Source: Desulfobulbaceae bacterium (GTDB taxonomy: Bacteria > Desulfobacterota > Desulfobulbia > Desulfobulbales > BM004). From it: 32,048 nt of DNA. How positions within the stretch are numbered: position 1 is the first letter of the stretch; the number at the start of each line of letters is the position of its first letter. The notes below the pieces were generated by a model, which saw nothing but the letters and a program-made list of their open reading frames with translations, had not been told where the DNA came from and did not search any database. Position numbers and translations under genes: made by a program. Location of the stretch: contig PKTW01000157.1 in assembly GCA_002868955.1 (NCBI GenBank), positions 1 through 32,048 of the forward strand, written 5' to 3'. Shown piece after piece: positions 17,458 through 25,216 of this stretch.

Positions 17458-18146
17458 GAGCCGAAGCCTCCGAAGAGCATGGGATGCAGCAGTCGCATGA
17501 GGATGAAAAGCACTATGGCGGCTGCCAGGGCCGGAGGGTAATATTCACCCGGTGCCAGCCGCTGCTTGCCCCTTATGATTGCAGCAAAGGGAATGGCCGA
17601 GGTGTCGGCCAGGAACTGTTTTACCTGGACGGAACCCGTGGCCTGCTGCCGCCGGTCCTGGTGTATGGCACTCACTATTCCATACACAACAAAACCACCA
17701 AAGAATATCCAGTCACCGACATACGCGTTTGCCAGCAGGTGTGCCAGCCCGAAGAGCGCAAAGGCAAAGTTCTGCGGATGGCGCGTTATCCTCTGGATGC
17801 CCTGTCCATTGCTGACGATCCTGCCGGTCAGTTCCCCCATGGTGGTCATGGGGTTTGCCGTTACGAGAGCCTGTAGCAGGACGATGATAGCCCCAAGCAT
17901 GAGAAATTGCGCCAGCAGCGTGATTGAGTAGCCTGCTGTATAAAGCAGAATGCCGGCATGCCGGTGGGTGAAATAGAAGTAACAGAGCGGGACAAAGGTG
18001 GCAAGGGCAACCAGGGAGTAGATGGCCTTGAATCCCGGTGAACCAATGCGCTTGATGGCAAAAGTGCGCACAGGGGTGCTGGAGCCAATGATGTGGGATC
18101 CTCCGAACATAAACCACCAGAAAAGAATCATCCCCTCACTTTGCAT
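17454..18146 (-). CDS. NnrU family membrane protein
   Basis: A 230-residue inner-membrane protein with about six helices and the NnrU signature: GGSHIIGSS near the start, RHPQNFAFALFGLAHLLANA in the middle (R and H conserved, resembling isoprenylcysteine methyltransferase-like membrane enzymes) and DRRQQ before the last loop. NnrU was first noted next to nitric oxide respiration genes; it is also common elsewhere and its biochemical role is uncertain. I chose the ATG at 18146 because AGGAG precedes it by 5 nt; the longer TTG start has none. It follows the flavin oxidoreductase by 32 nt, probably as one operon, and overlaps the reductase gene stop by 4 nt (CTAG). Confidence 0.85.
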   Translation of the reverse strand: MQSEGMILFWWFMFGGSHIIGSSTPVRTFAIKRIGSPGFKAIYSLVALATFVPLCYFYFTHRHAGILLYTAGYSITLLAQFLMLGAIIVLLQALVTANPMTTMGELTGRIVSNGQGIQRITRHPQNFAFALFGLAHLLANAYVGDWIFFGGFVVYGIVSAIHQDRRQQATGSVQVKQFLADTSAIPFAAIIRGKQRLAPGEYYPPALAAAIVLFILMRLLHPMLFGGFGS

Positions 18147-18178
18147 AAGAACTCCTAAAAGAAATTTAACGGTCAAGA

Positions 18179-19249
18179 TCAGGGAAGCGGAGTATCTGTA
18201 TAGGCGATGTTCGCCTCGTCGGCGGTAAACGCTTCCATGGGTTTCCCGGACTGCAGGTCTGCCACCCAGTTTGGATTCAGGAGTATTGATTTAGCGCTCA
18301 GGATAATATCCGCATCCTTGAGGGCTTCATCTGCGCTGGCCCGGTCATAGATTCTGCCACAGATCATAATCGGCAGGTCAGTAACTTCCCGGGTGATTTG
18401 TGCCATATTCTGCTCAGTGCCAAACGCTTTCCCGGTAAAGTCATAGGTGGAAACAGATATTGCATCTATGGGCTCACGGGAAAGCAGACTTATAATCTTT
18501 TGGTATTCCTCTTTGCTGTCGTAGAGTGAGACTTCCATGTCCGCTACTCCCCAGTTTGATATCCTGAAAGTAATGAGGCGGTCCTCTGGTACAACCGCCC
18601 GCACTGCCTGGATAATTTCATGGGCAAAACGATAGCGGTTTTCAACAGTGCCGCCGTAGCTGTCGGTCCTCTGATTGCAGTATGAGGAGAGAAACTGGTT
18701 GATCAGATAACCGTGCGCCCCATGGATCTCAATACCGTCAAAGCCGGCGGCAACTGCACCCTTGGCTGTTTCTACAAAACCGTTGATGACATGCTCGATA
18801 TCAAACTGGTTCATTTCGTCCGGAACCGGATATGGCTCTCCGGTCAGAGGATTTTTCTGCTCCGGAGTGAGGGGGCTGGGGGCAATGGTTCTCATGGCTG
18901 GATTGACCTCGGGCCATGCCATGCGGCCGCAATGAAACATCTGCATGATGGCAATGCTGCCATGCTTTTGCATGGCCCTGACCACGGGCTGCCAGGTCTC
19001 TATCTGGCGCCGGGTAGTCATGCGTGCCTGGCCTGGATAGCCCTGGGCACTTTCATAATCTGTAACTATCGCCTCGGTAAAGACAATGGCGGCATTATTC
19101 TCTGCACGCCGCACCAGGAAATCCAGGACATCCTGCCGGGGGACACTGTCTCTGATCGATGACATGCGGGTCATGGGGGCAACGCCGACCCGATTTTTCA
19201 GGGTGTAATTCTTCAACTGGAATGGTGAAAAAAGGGTAGTGCTACTCAT
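18179..19249 (-). CDS. NADH:flavin oxidoreductase, old yellow enzyme family
   Basis: An FMN-dependent TIM-barrel ene-reductase of 356 residues. The fold is seen as LKNRVGVAPMTR (beta1, FMN contact) at 18-28, IMQMFHCGRMAWPE near 101-114, and the substrate anion-hole pair H176 and H179 in GIEIHGAHGYLINQFLS, followed by RTDSYGGTVENRYRF, all family hallmarks. The late segment DADIILSAKSILLNPNW replaces the usual G/R-rich phosphate loop. The physiological substrate (an alpha,beta-unsaturated carbonyl or nitro compound) is not deducible. SD AAGGAT is 8 nt before the ATG at 19249. It is the first gene of an operon with the NnrU gene. Confidence 0.92.
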   Translation of the reverse strand: MSSTTLFSPFQLKNYTLKNRVGVAPMTRMSSIRDSVPRQDVLDFLVRRAENNAAIVFTEAIVTDYESAQGYPGQARMTTRRQIETWQPVVRAMQKHGSIAIMQMFHCGRMAWPEVNPAMRTIAPSPLTPEQKNPLTGEPYPVPDEMNQFDIEHVINGFVETAKGAVAAGFDGIEIHGAHGYLINQFLSSYCNQRTDSYGGTVENRYRFAHEIIQAVRAVVPEDRLITFRISNWGVADMEVSLYDSKEEYQKIISLLSREPIDAISVSTYDFTGKAFGTEQNMAQITREVTDLPIMICGRIYDRASADEALKDADIILSAKSILLNPNWVADLQSGKPMEAFTADEANIAYTDTPLP

Positions 19250-19382
19250 GGGGCATATCCTTTTAAAATTTTCATAAATCTATTATGGGGTTTTCTTAAA
19301 CGGTTCAAATTGCGCTGTTCTCATTGCTTAACTGGCGAATTATTCAATCAGGGCATCAACCTGATGCCGGATATTATTACTG

Positions 19383-19544
19383 TCAGCAGCCGGGCTCACC
19401 CGGGTGGCCGCAGCAGTTTTTCAAATTCAACAGTTTAAAGGTGTTGTTCTTTATAAGCATTGTGAGCTTTTTTGTCAGCGGCATCGGCTTGGAAATATTA
19501 CTGACAGCGTCTTTGATATTTGGTTTTTTCTTTTTGGCACACAT
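19383..19544 (-). CDS. 53-residue Lys-rich protein with C-terminal CCGHPGEPGC
   Basis: A small frame with a perfect RBS (GAGGAG, 4 nt before the ATG at 19544), which fixes the start. The sequence is Lys-rich (MCAKKKKPNIKDAV), has a Pro/Leu middle part and ends LKNCCGHPGEPGC, a compact knot of three Cys with Gly/Pro at the very C-terminus. This tail looks like a metal- or Fe-S-binding site, or a site for modification, and I believe similar short CCGxxGxPGC-tailed proteins exist in other bacteria, but I cannot name the family with confidence. It is upstream of the oxidoreductase operon on the same strand, 133 nt away; a functional link is unproven. Confidence 0.7.
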   Translation of the reverse strand: MCAKKKKPNIKDAVSNISKPMPLTKKLTMLIKNNTFKLLNLKNCCGHPGEPGC

Positions 19545-19655
19545 AAGACTCCTCATTTTAAAAATGTACTGTATTGTTTTCAATTCCAATTTATAATCTG
19601 TTTTACAGAAAAATACAGAACCATTTACTGACCTTCAAAGAGGGAGGAATTTTCC

Positions 19656-20300
19656 GTGGATATTTTACTCAATTATATAGAAGTGCGCGTCCTGGCAAGC
19701 CTGATGGAAAAGAGCATGACCACACCGGAATATTACCCGCTGTCACTCAATGCCCTCACCAATGCCTGCAACCAGAAGTCGAACCGTGAACCGGTTGTGG
19801 CCTTTGATGAGACGACCGTGGTGCGGGCCCTTGACGGCCTGCGGGAAAAGCAAATGGTTGTGCTCAGTGCCTCGTCCCGGGTGCCCAAATATGCGGAAAT
19901 CTTTGTAGATACCCGGAAACTGGTAAAACGGGAAGCGGCCCTGCTCATGGTACTCATGCTGAGGGGACCGCAGACAGTAGGCGAATTGCGGGGACGCACG
20001 GAAAGAGTATACCGGTTTGAGGACCTGGCCGAGGCCGAGGCCACTTTAGATGAGCTGAGCGAATCAGGTTATATTACCAAGCTGCCCAGGATGGCCGGCC
20101 GTAAAGAACCGCGCTATGCACATCTTTTAGCCGGTGCAGTGGAGAGTGAGCCAGAGGCTCCCAAACCGGAAGCGGCCGCGATAGTTGTGCGGGCCGAAAA
20201 CGAAAGAATCGATGCGCTTGCGGAAGAGATGCAGCAGTTGCGGCATGAATTTCAAGCGCTGCAGGCTGAATTTGAAAAGTTCAGAAAACAGTTTGAATGA
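19656..20300 (+). CDS. yceH: YceH/DUF480 family protein
   Basis: The 214-residue product matches the YceH (UPF0502) family: two winged-helix repeats, the first opening with EVRVLASLMEKSMTTPEYYPLSLNALTNACNQKSNR and the second with LLMVLMLRGPQTVGELRGRTERVYRF. A C-terminal coiled coil (about 180-214, ALAEEMQQLRHEFQALQAEFEKF) follows a GRKEPRYAHLL segment. The fold suggests DNA or protein binding; the molecular role is unknown. Translation starts at GTG (19656), with GGGAGG 8 nt upstream. It is monocistronic. Confidence 0.9.
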   Translation: MDILLNYIEVRVLASLMEKSMTTPEYYPLSLNALTNACNQKSNREPVVAFDETTVVRALDGLREKQMVVLSASSRVPKYAEIFVDTRKLVKREAALLMVLMLRGPQTVGELRGRTERVYRFEDLAEAEATLDELSESGYITKLPRMAGRKEPRYAHLLAGAVESEPEAPKPEAAAIVVRAENERIDALAEEMQQLRHEFQALQAEFEKFRKQFE

Positions 20301-20400
20301 AAAGAAAAGAATCGAAGGATTCAAGGTTACAAGGGTAAAAAGATTTAGTATGGAAAAATAATTATCAGCACTGATCGTTGACTGATCCTCATTCCTCTGT

Positions 20401-20616
20401 CTACAAACTCTCAAGGTATTCATTGATCTCTTTTTCTATCAGAGCTTCTATTGCATCTCCTAAAACATGAACCGCCACCACGTCCTTGAGGAAACATGTA
20501 CCGATAGTGCACGCGAGGCAACCGATCTCGTATTTATTCAGGATCTCGCCGATTTTCGGGTGCGTTTCGATCACTTCCTTTATCGGCCGGTTTCCCATAT
20601 CATTATGAAGCTTCAT
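20401..20616 (-). CDS. DUF1858-domain protein with CxxC
   Basis: A 71-residue single-domain protein of the DUF1858 type (ScdA/hybrid-cluster associated): the start PIKEVIETHPKIGEILNKYEIGC is diagnostic. C33, C36 and C41 (GCLACTIGTC) are positioned for metal or Fe-S chemistry. RBS GGAG precedes the ATG at 20616. Family members are often linked to nitrosative-stress or Fe-S repair functions, which fits the FNR-like site 59 nt upstream. Function is inferred from family and regulation only. Confidence 0.85.
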   Translation of the reverse strand: MKLHNDMGNRPIKEVIETHPKIGEILNKYEIGCLACTIGTCFLKDVVAVHVLGDAIEALIEKEINEYLESL

Positions 20617-20674
20617 GCTCTGGGCTCCTTCAAGGAATTTGCATCAACTATACATGAGAAGACAGGGGCGCAAA

Positions 20675-20688
20675 ATGACTTAGATCAA
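20675..20688. promoter_or_regulatory. FNR/Dnr-type site upstream of DUF1858 gene
   Basis: On the minus strand TTGATCTAAGTCAT matches TTGAT-N4-(A/G)TCAA except for the last base. It is 59 nt upstream of the DUF1858 start and shares the GACTTA-ATCAA core with the site in front of the siroheme reductase (16713-16726), suggesting one regulator. Confidence 0.45.
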
Positions 20689-20800
20689 TTTATAAATAAG
20701 GGCGGGAATAGGAGGGGATAATGGTTGGCTGGCAATTGGAGTCTTGGCTGTGTTTTTCTTTCATGGCAATGAAAGATTAAGAGCCGGTTTTAAAAGGCAT

Positions 20801-20830
20801 AAAAAAGCGCACAGCGCTGTCCGCTTTTTT
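20801..20830 (-). terminator. Terminator of the RRM protein gene
   Basis: AAAAAAGCGCACAGC and GCTGTCCGCTTTTTT form a nearly perfect hairpin (one internal mismatch) with T-runs on both strands. It lies 60 nt beyond the stop codon of the RNA-binding protein gene. Confidence 0.8.
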
Positions 20831-20890
20831 ATTATGGCAGGCCCAGAGACACGGCACCGGCATGCTTGAAGTATCACCTCAATAAGGCAA

Positions 20891-21292
20891 CTAGCGGTTA
20901 CCGCCCCTGCCGCCGCCCTGACCACCACGTCCTCCTCCCTTGCCGCCTTGCCGGCCGCCGCCTTGACCGCCGCGACTTCCATGCCCGTCGCGCCCACCCT
21001 GGGACCGTCCGCCACCACGGGTGCCTCCTCTACCGCCACGGGGTTTATCAGGACGCTGCCGGGCCTCATTTACTTTCAGGGCCCTGCCTTCCAGCACTTT
21101 TCCATCCATCTCTTCAATTGCCGCTTTAGCTTCAGCTTCGTCGGCTATTTCAACGAATCCGAAACCGTTTGATCTGCCCGTGGTTCTATCGGTGATAACA
21201 GCTACCGATTCAACGTGCTCATAGGCAGCAAAAGCGTCACGCAAATCTTTTTCCGTTACCTGGTAAGATAAATTGCCTACATAAAGCCTCAT
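20891..21292 (-). CDS. RNA-binding protein with RRM domain and Arg/Gly-rich tail
   Basis: A 133-residue protein with one RNA recognition motif: RNP2 is LYVGNL (residues 3-8) and RNP1 RSNGFGFVEI (40-49), both complete with aromatic residues for base stacking. From about residue 83 the tail is RGG/GGR repeats (GGRGGTRGGG and so on), as in cyanobacterial and some delta-proteobacterial cold-inducible RNA chaperones. AAGGAG lies 6 nt before the ATG at 21292, so the upstream ATG at 21316 is rejected. It is downstream of the truncated phosphoribosyltransferase, 45 nt away. Confidence 0.93.
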   Translation of the reverse strand: MRLYVGNLSYQVTEKDLRDAFAAYEHVESVAVITDRTTGRSNGFGFVEIADEAEAKAAIEEMDGKVLEGRALKVNEARQRPDKPRGGRGGTRGGGRSQGGRDGHGSRGGQGGGRQGGKGGGRGGQGGGRGGNR

Positions 21293-21337
21293 GATTTTCT
21301 CCTTGATAGGATACAATCCAGATTTGCGTGGGTGGAA

Positions 21338-21760
21338 TCACTGGGCGCGGCTGGACATTTTATTGTAAAAAACTTTATCCGCAAATTTCTTTGGTATGTC
21401 AACATAAATATTGAGGCAGCATATTGTGTCCACTTCTCGAAGCAGCATTTTAACGGTGTCGGCTGACCCGGTGGGTACCGCGATGGTAATTGACCCGGGT
21501 TTTCTTTTCCTGAGATAGGCGATGGCAGCCCGCATGGTATAGCCGGAAGCCAGACCATCGTCAACCAGGATAACATGTCTGGCTGCAATATCCGGCAACG
21601 GTTTGTTGTACCTGAACTTTCTGTGGCGCTGCTCAATGGTTGCCATCGTTGTTTTGACCTGGCGATCGATCTGCTCATAGGTAAACAAAAATGAATACAT
21701 TCCGGCGCAATGTTTCGCTGCTGGCGACATGCCAGGCTCTGATGATGAGTGGCACCTCAC
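21338..21760 (-). pseudogene. Phosphoribosyltransferase, 5'-truncated
   Basis: The frame holds the PRPP-binding loop VILVDDGLASGYTM (residues 63-76) and the following strand AIAVPTGSADTV typical of the ~210-residue stand-alone phosphoribosyltransferases, but the N-terminal half (the FxDRxxAGxxLA and IPRGG segments) is missing. Homology starts near YEQIDRQVKTTM (about residue 28); the 27 codons before that are antisense to the start of the MFS gene and are not PRT-like. The PRT is therefore broken at about 21690, precisely where the divergent MFS gene begins. It may still be translated as a 100-residue fragment, but without the N-terminal part it should not be active. Confidence 0.65.
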
Positions 21761-22884
21761 TGATCATCACCACAGCGGCCCTGGTCGGCTTTGCCTTGTC
21801 TGAGGACAAATCCTGGGCCACCCTGCCTCTGGCCGCCCAGTTCATTGCCACCATGTTTACCACCATTCCAGCAGCGCTGCTGATGGAGCGTATCGGCCGC
21901 AGGCAGGGATTCATGCTTGCCGCGCTCTTCGGTGTCAGCGGCGCTGTTTTTGCCACCCTGGCCATACTTAAGGGCAAATTCTCTCTCTTTATTTTCGGAA
22001 CTGTGCAGATCGGCATCTTTAACGGCTTTGGCAACTACTATCGTTTTGCTGCTGCAGATGCCGTGGACAAGGATTTCAAGAGCCGGGCCGTGTCCTTTAT
22101 AATGGCCGGTGGCGTCATTGCCGCCTTTGTCGGCCCCAACCTGGCCAATATGACACGAGAATTTGTCGAAAACGCCCCTTTTGCCGGAAGTTATGCTTCT
22201 CTTGTCTGCCTTTATATCTTATCGCTGGCAGTCCTGTCATTATTAAGGCTGCCACCCAAACCGGCGGCAGAGGATATTCCCGGCCAAGGCCCTGGACGTT
22301 CCCTGCGGGTTATTGCGGCCCAGCCAATGTTCATCGTGGCGCTTGTCTGCGGAATGCTTGGATATGGCGTCATGGCTCTGGCCATGACAGCAACCCCTCT
22401 TGCCATGCAGCACGTCGCTCATCCTTTTTCCAAGACTTCATTTGTCATACAGTGGCATGTTCTCGGAATGTTCGCACCTTCCTTTGTCACCGGCCACCTG
22501 ATCAAACGGTACGGGGTGCTTAATATTCTTCTTGTCGGGGCTTTCCTGGGAGTTGTCTGTATGGCTGTTAATCTCGCTGGCAGCAGCGTGTGGCATTTCT
22601 GGACCGCTTTGCTGTTTTTAGGGATCAGCTGGAATTTTCTTTTTATCGGCGCCACAACACTGCTCACCGAAACCTACCGCCCCGAGGAACGTGCCAAGGC
22701 CCAGGCGCTCAATGATTTTGCAGTATTCACTACTGTAGCGCTGTCATCACTTTCAGCCGGGGCCCTGCAAAGCCGCTACGGCTGGCAGGTAGTCAACGTG
22801 GGGCTGATTCCGCTGCTGATGCTAATCCTGGTAACCGTTCTCTGGGGCAAAAGCAGGCACAGATCAACCATGATCTCCACCTGA
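21691..22884 (+). CDS. MFS transporter
   Basis: A 397-residue inner-membrane permease with about twelve helices. The helix 2-3 loop has MERIGRRQG (the MFS signature D/E-R-x-G-R-R), and helix 4 has the unusual GNYYRFAAADAV. The second half repeats the pattern at LIKRYGVLNILL. Substrate is unknown. The ATG at 21691 has only a weak SD (AGGT), and its promoter would have to lie inside the phosphoribosyltransferase remnant, suggesting that the gene arrived by rearrangement. Confidence 0.88.
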   Translation: MNTFRRNVSLLATCQALMMSGTSLIITTAALVGFALSEDKSWATLPLAAQFIATMFTTIPAALLMERIGRRQGFMLAALFGVSGAVFATLAILKGKFSLFIFGTVQIGIFNGFGNYYRFAAADAVDKDFKSRAVSFIMAGGVIAAFVGPNLANMTREFVENAPFAGSYASLVCLYILSLAVLSLLRLPPKPAAEDIPGQGPGRSLRVIAAQPMFIVALVCGMLGYGVMALAMTATPLAMQHVAHPFSKTSFVIQWHVLGMFAPSFVTGHLIKRYGVLNILLVGAFLGVVCMAVNLAGSSVWHFWTALLFLGISWNFLFIGATTLLTETYRPEERAKAQALNDFAVFTTVALSSLSAGALQSRYGWQVVNVGLIPLLMLILVTVLWGKSRHRSTMIST

Positions 22885-22942
22885 CTTTCTGCCGAATGTG
22901 CTCCCCGCAGGCGGCCACCAATATAATCAGGGACCTGCAATT

Positions 22943-23131
22943 TTATAGATTGCCAGGTTCAGTCTTTGATTTTTTCTTTCCTGCCGTTTGTTTCCCTTTG
23001 CAGGCACGGCAGCGATCGTTACCGCACCACTGGCAGGAGAAGCAGTCAGGGCATGGATGTTTCTTCTTGCCCCCGTCACATTCCGGCACATAGACCATCC
23101 CGAGATTGTCGGGTAATTTCTTAAAGCCCAT
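22943..23131 (-). CDS. 62-residue Cys-rich protein
   Basis: A small protein with seven Cys. Six of them are packed in HPCPDCFSCQWCGNDRCRAC (C27, C30, C33, C36, C41, C44), plus C18. The spacing C-x2-C-x2-C-x2-C-x4-C-x2-C is that of a zinc knuckle or Fe-S peptide. The basic tail GKKKSK suggests nucleic acid contact. No strong RBS is seen before the ATG at 23131. I do not recognise a named family. Convergent with the MFS gene. Confidence 0.6.
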   Translation of the reverse strand: MGFKKLPDNLGMVYVPECDGGKKKHPCPDCFSCQWCGNDRCRACKGKQTAGKKKSKTEPGNL

Positions 23132-23497
23132 ACTTCACATCACTTCATATTGGCACAACTGCTATGCCATTGTATTTCGCATATAACTTAACTATAATGG
23201 ACTCTCTCTTCCGCGAAGCCGAAGCTTACTCCCTTTGCAAGGAGGATAGAAAAAAGAGTCCCCTGAAAGTGATTATCGCTTTAGTGCTCTTCGGGACACC
23301 TTCACCAATCTCAGGGTATAAATTTTACGGGATGTCTAAATTTATATAGTATACCTTATTCGTTGAAACAAAGCTCCTTGCTGATGAATGGCGTATCAGT
23401 AAAAAATGATTATTTTTAACTATATAGAGATAAAATACTTATGTGGAGACAAAATATTGGGCAATCCAATGAGTGAAAAATAGAGAAGGAGTTACGC
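23132..23497 (+). promoter_or_regulatory. 366-nt upstream region of the zinc-ribbon protein gene
   Basis: No gene is visible; the 61-codon frame at 23164 has no RBS and atypical composition. AT-rich runs such as TTAACTATATAGAGATAAAATAC at 23416-23438 are promoter-like, and ATTGG-GCAAT-CCAAT (23456-23470) is a short inverted repeat close to the start of the downstream gene. Confidence 0.35.
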
Positions 23498-24085
23498 ATG
23501 GAATCAGAAGAAAAGCAGGATAAGGCCACGGAAGAGGAGCTTGCGGTATACGAAAAATTACGGCAACGGGTCAGTAAAACCTTTGCTGAACTCCAGGACA
23601 AGATCAATGGTGAAAGCATCAGCAGGGCAATTAACAAGGCAACCTCTGAACTCAAAGAGGCAGGTGGTCACTCCATTGAAGCAGTCACCAAGGCTTCTGC
23701 AGCCTTGAAAAAAGATATTGCCTCGACAACGGAACACCTCAAACCCAAGATGGATGGGGTGACAGGAGGGGCCAAGAAGCAGTTTGATCATTGGCTCGAT
23801 AAAGGCGGGGCGCTCTGGCATGATATCAGCCAGGAGACAGGGCATGTCTATGAATTCTCCCGTGACAAGGGTATGGCCTTCCTGGCCAACATCGCCAAGG
23901 GGCTAAGCGAGTGGAGCCAGAGCCTGGGTGAAAAATTGGATACTTCGCTGCAATATAAAACCGGCGAGATCACCCATGGCGGCGAATTTGTCTGTGCCAA
24001 CTGCGAGTCCAAGATCCACCTGAAACAGCCGGGACGCATACCACCCTGCCCTAAATGCTCAAAAACCGAGTTTCGCCGCTCATAA
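23498..24085 (+). CDS. YbeL-like zinc-ribbon protein (DUF1451 type)
   Basis: A 195-residue soluble protein with a long helical N-terminus (about 10-150; EELAVYEKLRQRVSKTFAELQDKI and onward) and a C-terminal zinc ribbon: CANCESKIHL at 164 on and CPKCSKTEFRR at the end, preceded by GEITHGGEFVC. That GE...G.FVC.NC...CPKC.....F.R layout closely matches E. coli YbeL (DUF1451). The helical part resembles apolipoprotein/phasin-like amphipathic repeats. Function is unknown; a stress or envelope association is conceivable. AAGGAG precedes the ATG at 23498 and a strong terminator follows. Confidence 0.8.
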   Translation: MESEEKQDKATEEELAVYEKLRQRVSKTFAELQDKINGESISRAINKATSELKEAGGHSIEAVTKASAALKKDIASTTEHLKPKMDGVTGGAKKQFDHWLDKGGALWHDISQETGHVYEFSRDKGMAFLANIAKGLSEWSQSLGEKLDTSLQYKTGEITHGGEFVCANCESKIHLKQPGRIPPCPKCSKTEFRRS

Positions 24086-24114
24086 ACATAGCTCAAGGAG
24101 AAAAATATTTCCAG

Positions 24115-24150
24115 GGCTGCAGGCCGTCTGCCTGCAGCCTTATTTTATTG
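24115..24150 (+). terminator. Terminator after the zinc-ribbon gene
   Basis: GGCTGCAGGC, loop CGTCT, GCCTGCAGCC is a perfect 10-bp stem followed by TTATTTTATT. It overlaps the stop of the convergent metallo-hydrolase gene and probably serves both strands. Confidence 0.85.
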
Positions 24151-25216
24151 CCCTTATCTCGCCTATTTTCATAAATTCAAACTTCCCGGTCGGAATGTTC
24201 TTTTCAGCAAGCGCCTCCCTGAGTTTTAGAGGCGGATCATCAATGGGCTCGGAGGTTAACTGGAATGTACCCCACTGCACTGCAATGGAATGTTCGGATT
24301 TTATATCCAGGTGTATCTGCACCGCCTCTTCCGGGTTGATGTGCATATCTTTCATGAACCAGCGGGGTTCATAGGCGCCGATAGAGATGAGGGCCAGGTT
24401 TATGGTGTTGAACTTTTCACCGATCTCTTTGAATTGCTTGGGATTATAACCGGTATCACCGCTGTACCAGATAGTTTTGTCATCGATCTGCAGAATCCAG
24501 GAAGCCCACAGGGTTTTATTCCTATCCCACAGGCTTCGCGCTGACCAGTGTTGTGCCGGGGTGGCGGTGATGGTTGTCTTTGCAAATTGCCGCACATCCC
24601 ACCAGTCAAACTCCATGATATTTTCTGCATTTACGCCGGCTCTGACAAACCATTTCTGCAGACCAAGAGGTACCAGCCATTTTGCTCTCGACCCGATCTG
24701 CTGCACTGTATTCTGATCAAGGTGATCATAATGACTGTGGGAGATAACGATATAGTCTATGGGGGGAAGGTCTTCTATCTGCAGGGCCGGAGGATTATAG
24801 CGCTTTGGCCCTAAAAAACTCACAGGCGAAGCTCTGTCTGAAAACATCGGATCGGTAAGGATATTAACCCCATTGTACTGGATAAGAATCGTGGCATGGC
24901 CTATCCAGGTGACTTGTAATGCATCCATGGGGTGTTGAATTGCAGCAATATCCGTCTCTACCCTGGGGACCTTGTGGGCATTTGCTTCGTAATCGGCAAA
25001 TTTCTCGTTGCTGAAATAGCGCATCTTCATGTATTTAAAAAATCCCCGTTTTTTCTTCTCAACATAGGGATTCTGAAAACCGTCCTTGGTATGATGCAAT
25101 GCTTTTTCTTCCGCCGCTCCCCTATCCTGGGAGTAGACGCAGCCTGAAAACACATAGAAGACCAACACAGCATGTAAAATGAGATGGACCGTTGACAGGC
25201 GATGTATCATGAACAT
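24140..25216 (-). CDS. Metallo-beta-lactamase-fold hydrolase lipoprotein (NAPE-PLD-like)
   Basis: A 358-residue exported enzyme. The signal peptide ends in the lipobox FSGC (C26), so it is probably a lipoprotein. The metal site is complete: SHSHYDHLDQ (H160, H162, D164, H165), then the later His and Asp in YSGDTGYNP, HIN and GTFQ-like segments. The GPKRYNPPALQIEDLPPIDY stretch and the WIGHATILIQYNGVNILTDPMFSDR opening are those of the N-acyl-phosphatidylethanolamine phospholipase D / UlaG-like subgroup. It would hydrolyse a phosphodiester, perhaps a lipid, in the periplasm. The gene overlaps the end of uvsE by 10 nt, so translation is probably coupled. Confidence 0.88.
   Translation of the reverse strand: MFMIHRLSTVHLILHAVLVFYVFSGCVYSQDRGAAEEKALHHTKDGFQNPYVEKKKRGFFKYMKMRYFSNEKFADYEANAHKVPRVETDIAAIQHPMDALQVTWIGHATILIQYNGVNILTDPMFSDRASPVSFLGPKRYNPPALQIEDLPPIDYIVISHSHYDHLDQNTVQQIGSRAKWLVPLGLQKWFVRAGVNAENIMEFDWWDVRQFAKTTITATPAQHWSARSLWDRNKTLWASWILQIDDKTIWYSGDTGYNPKQFKEIGEKFNTINLALISIGAYEPRWFMKDMHINPEEAVQIHLDIKSEHSIAVQWGTFQLTSEPIDDPPLKLREALAEKNIPTGKFEFMKIGEIRAIK

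Noticed and set aside
23164-23349. 61-codon plus-strand frame upstream of the zinc-ribbon gene
   Set aside because: No RBS, no recognisable motif, and it lies in an AT-rich spacer.
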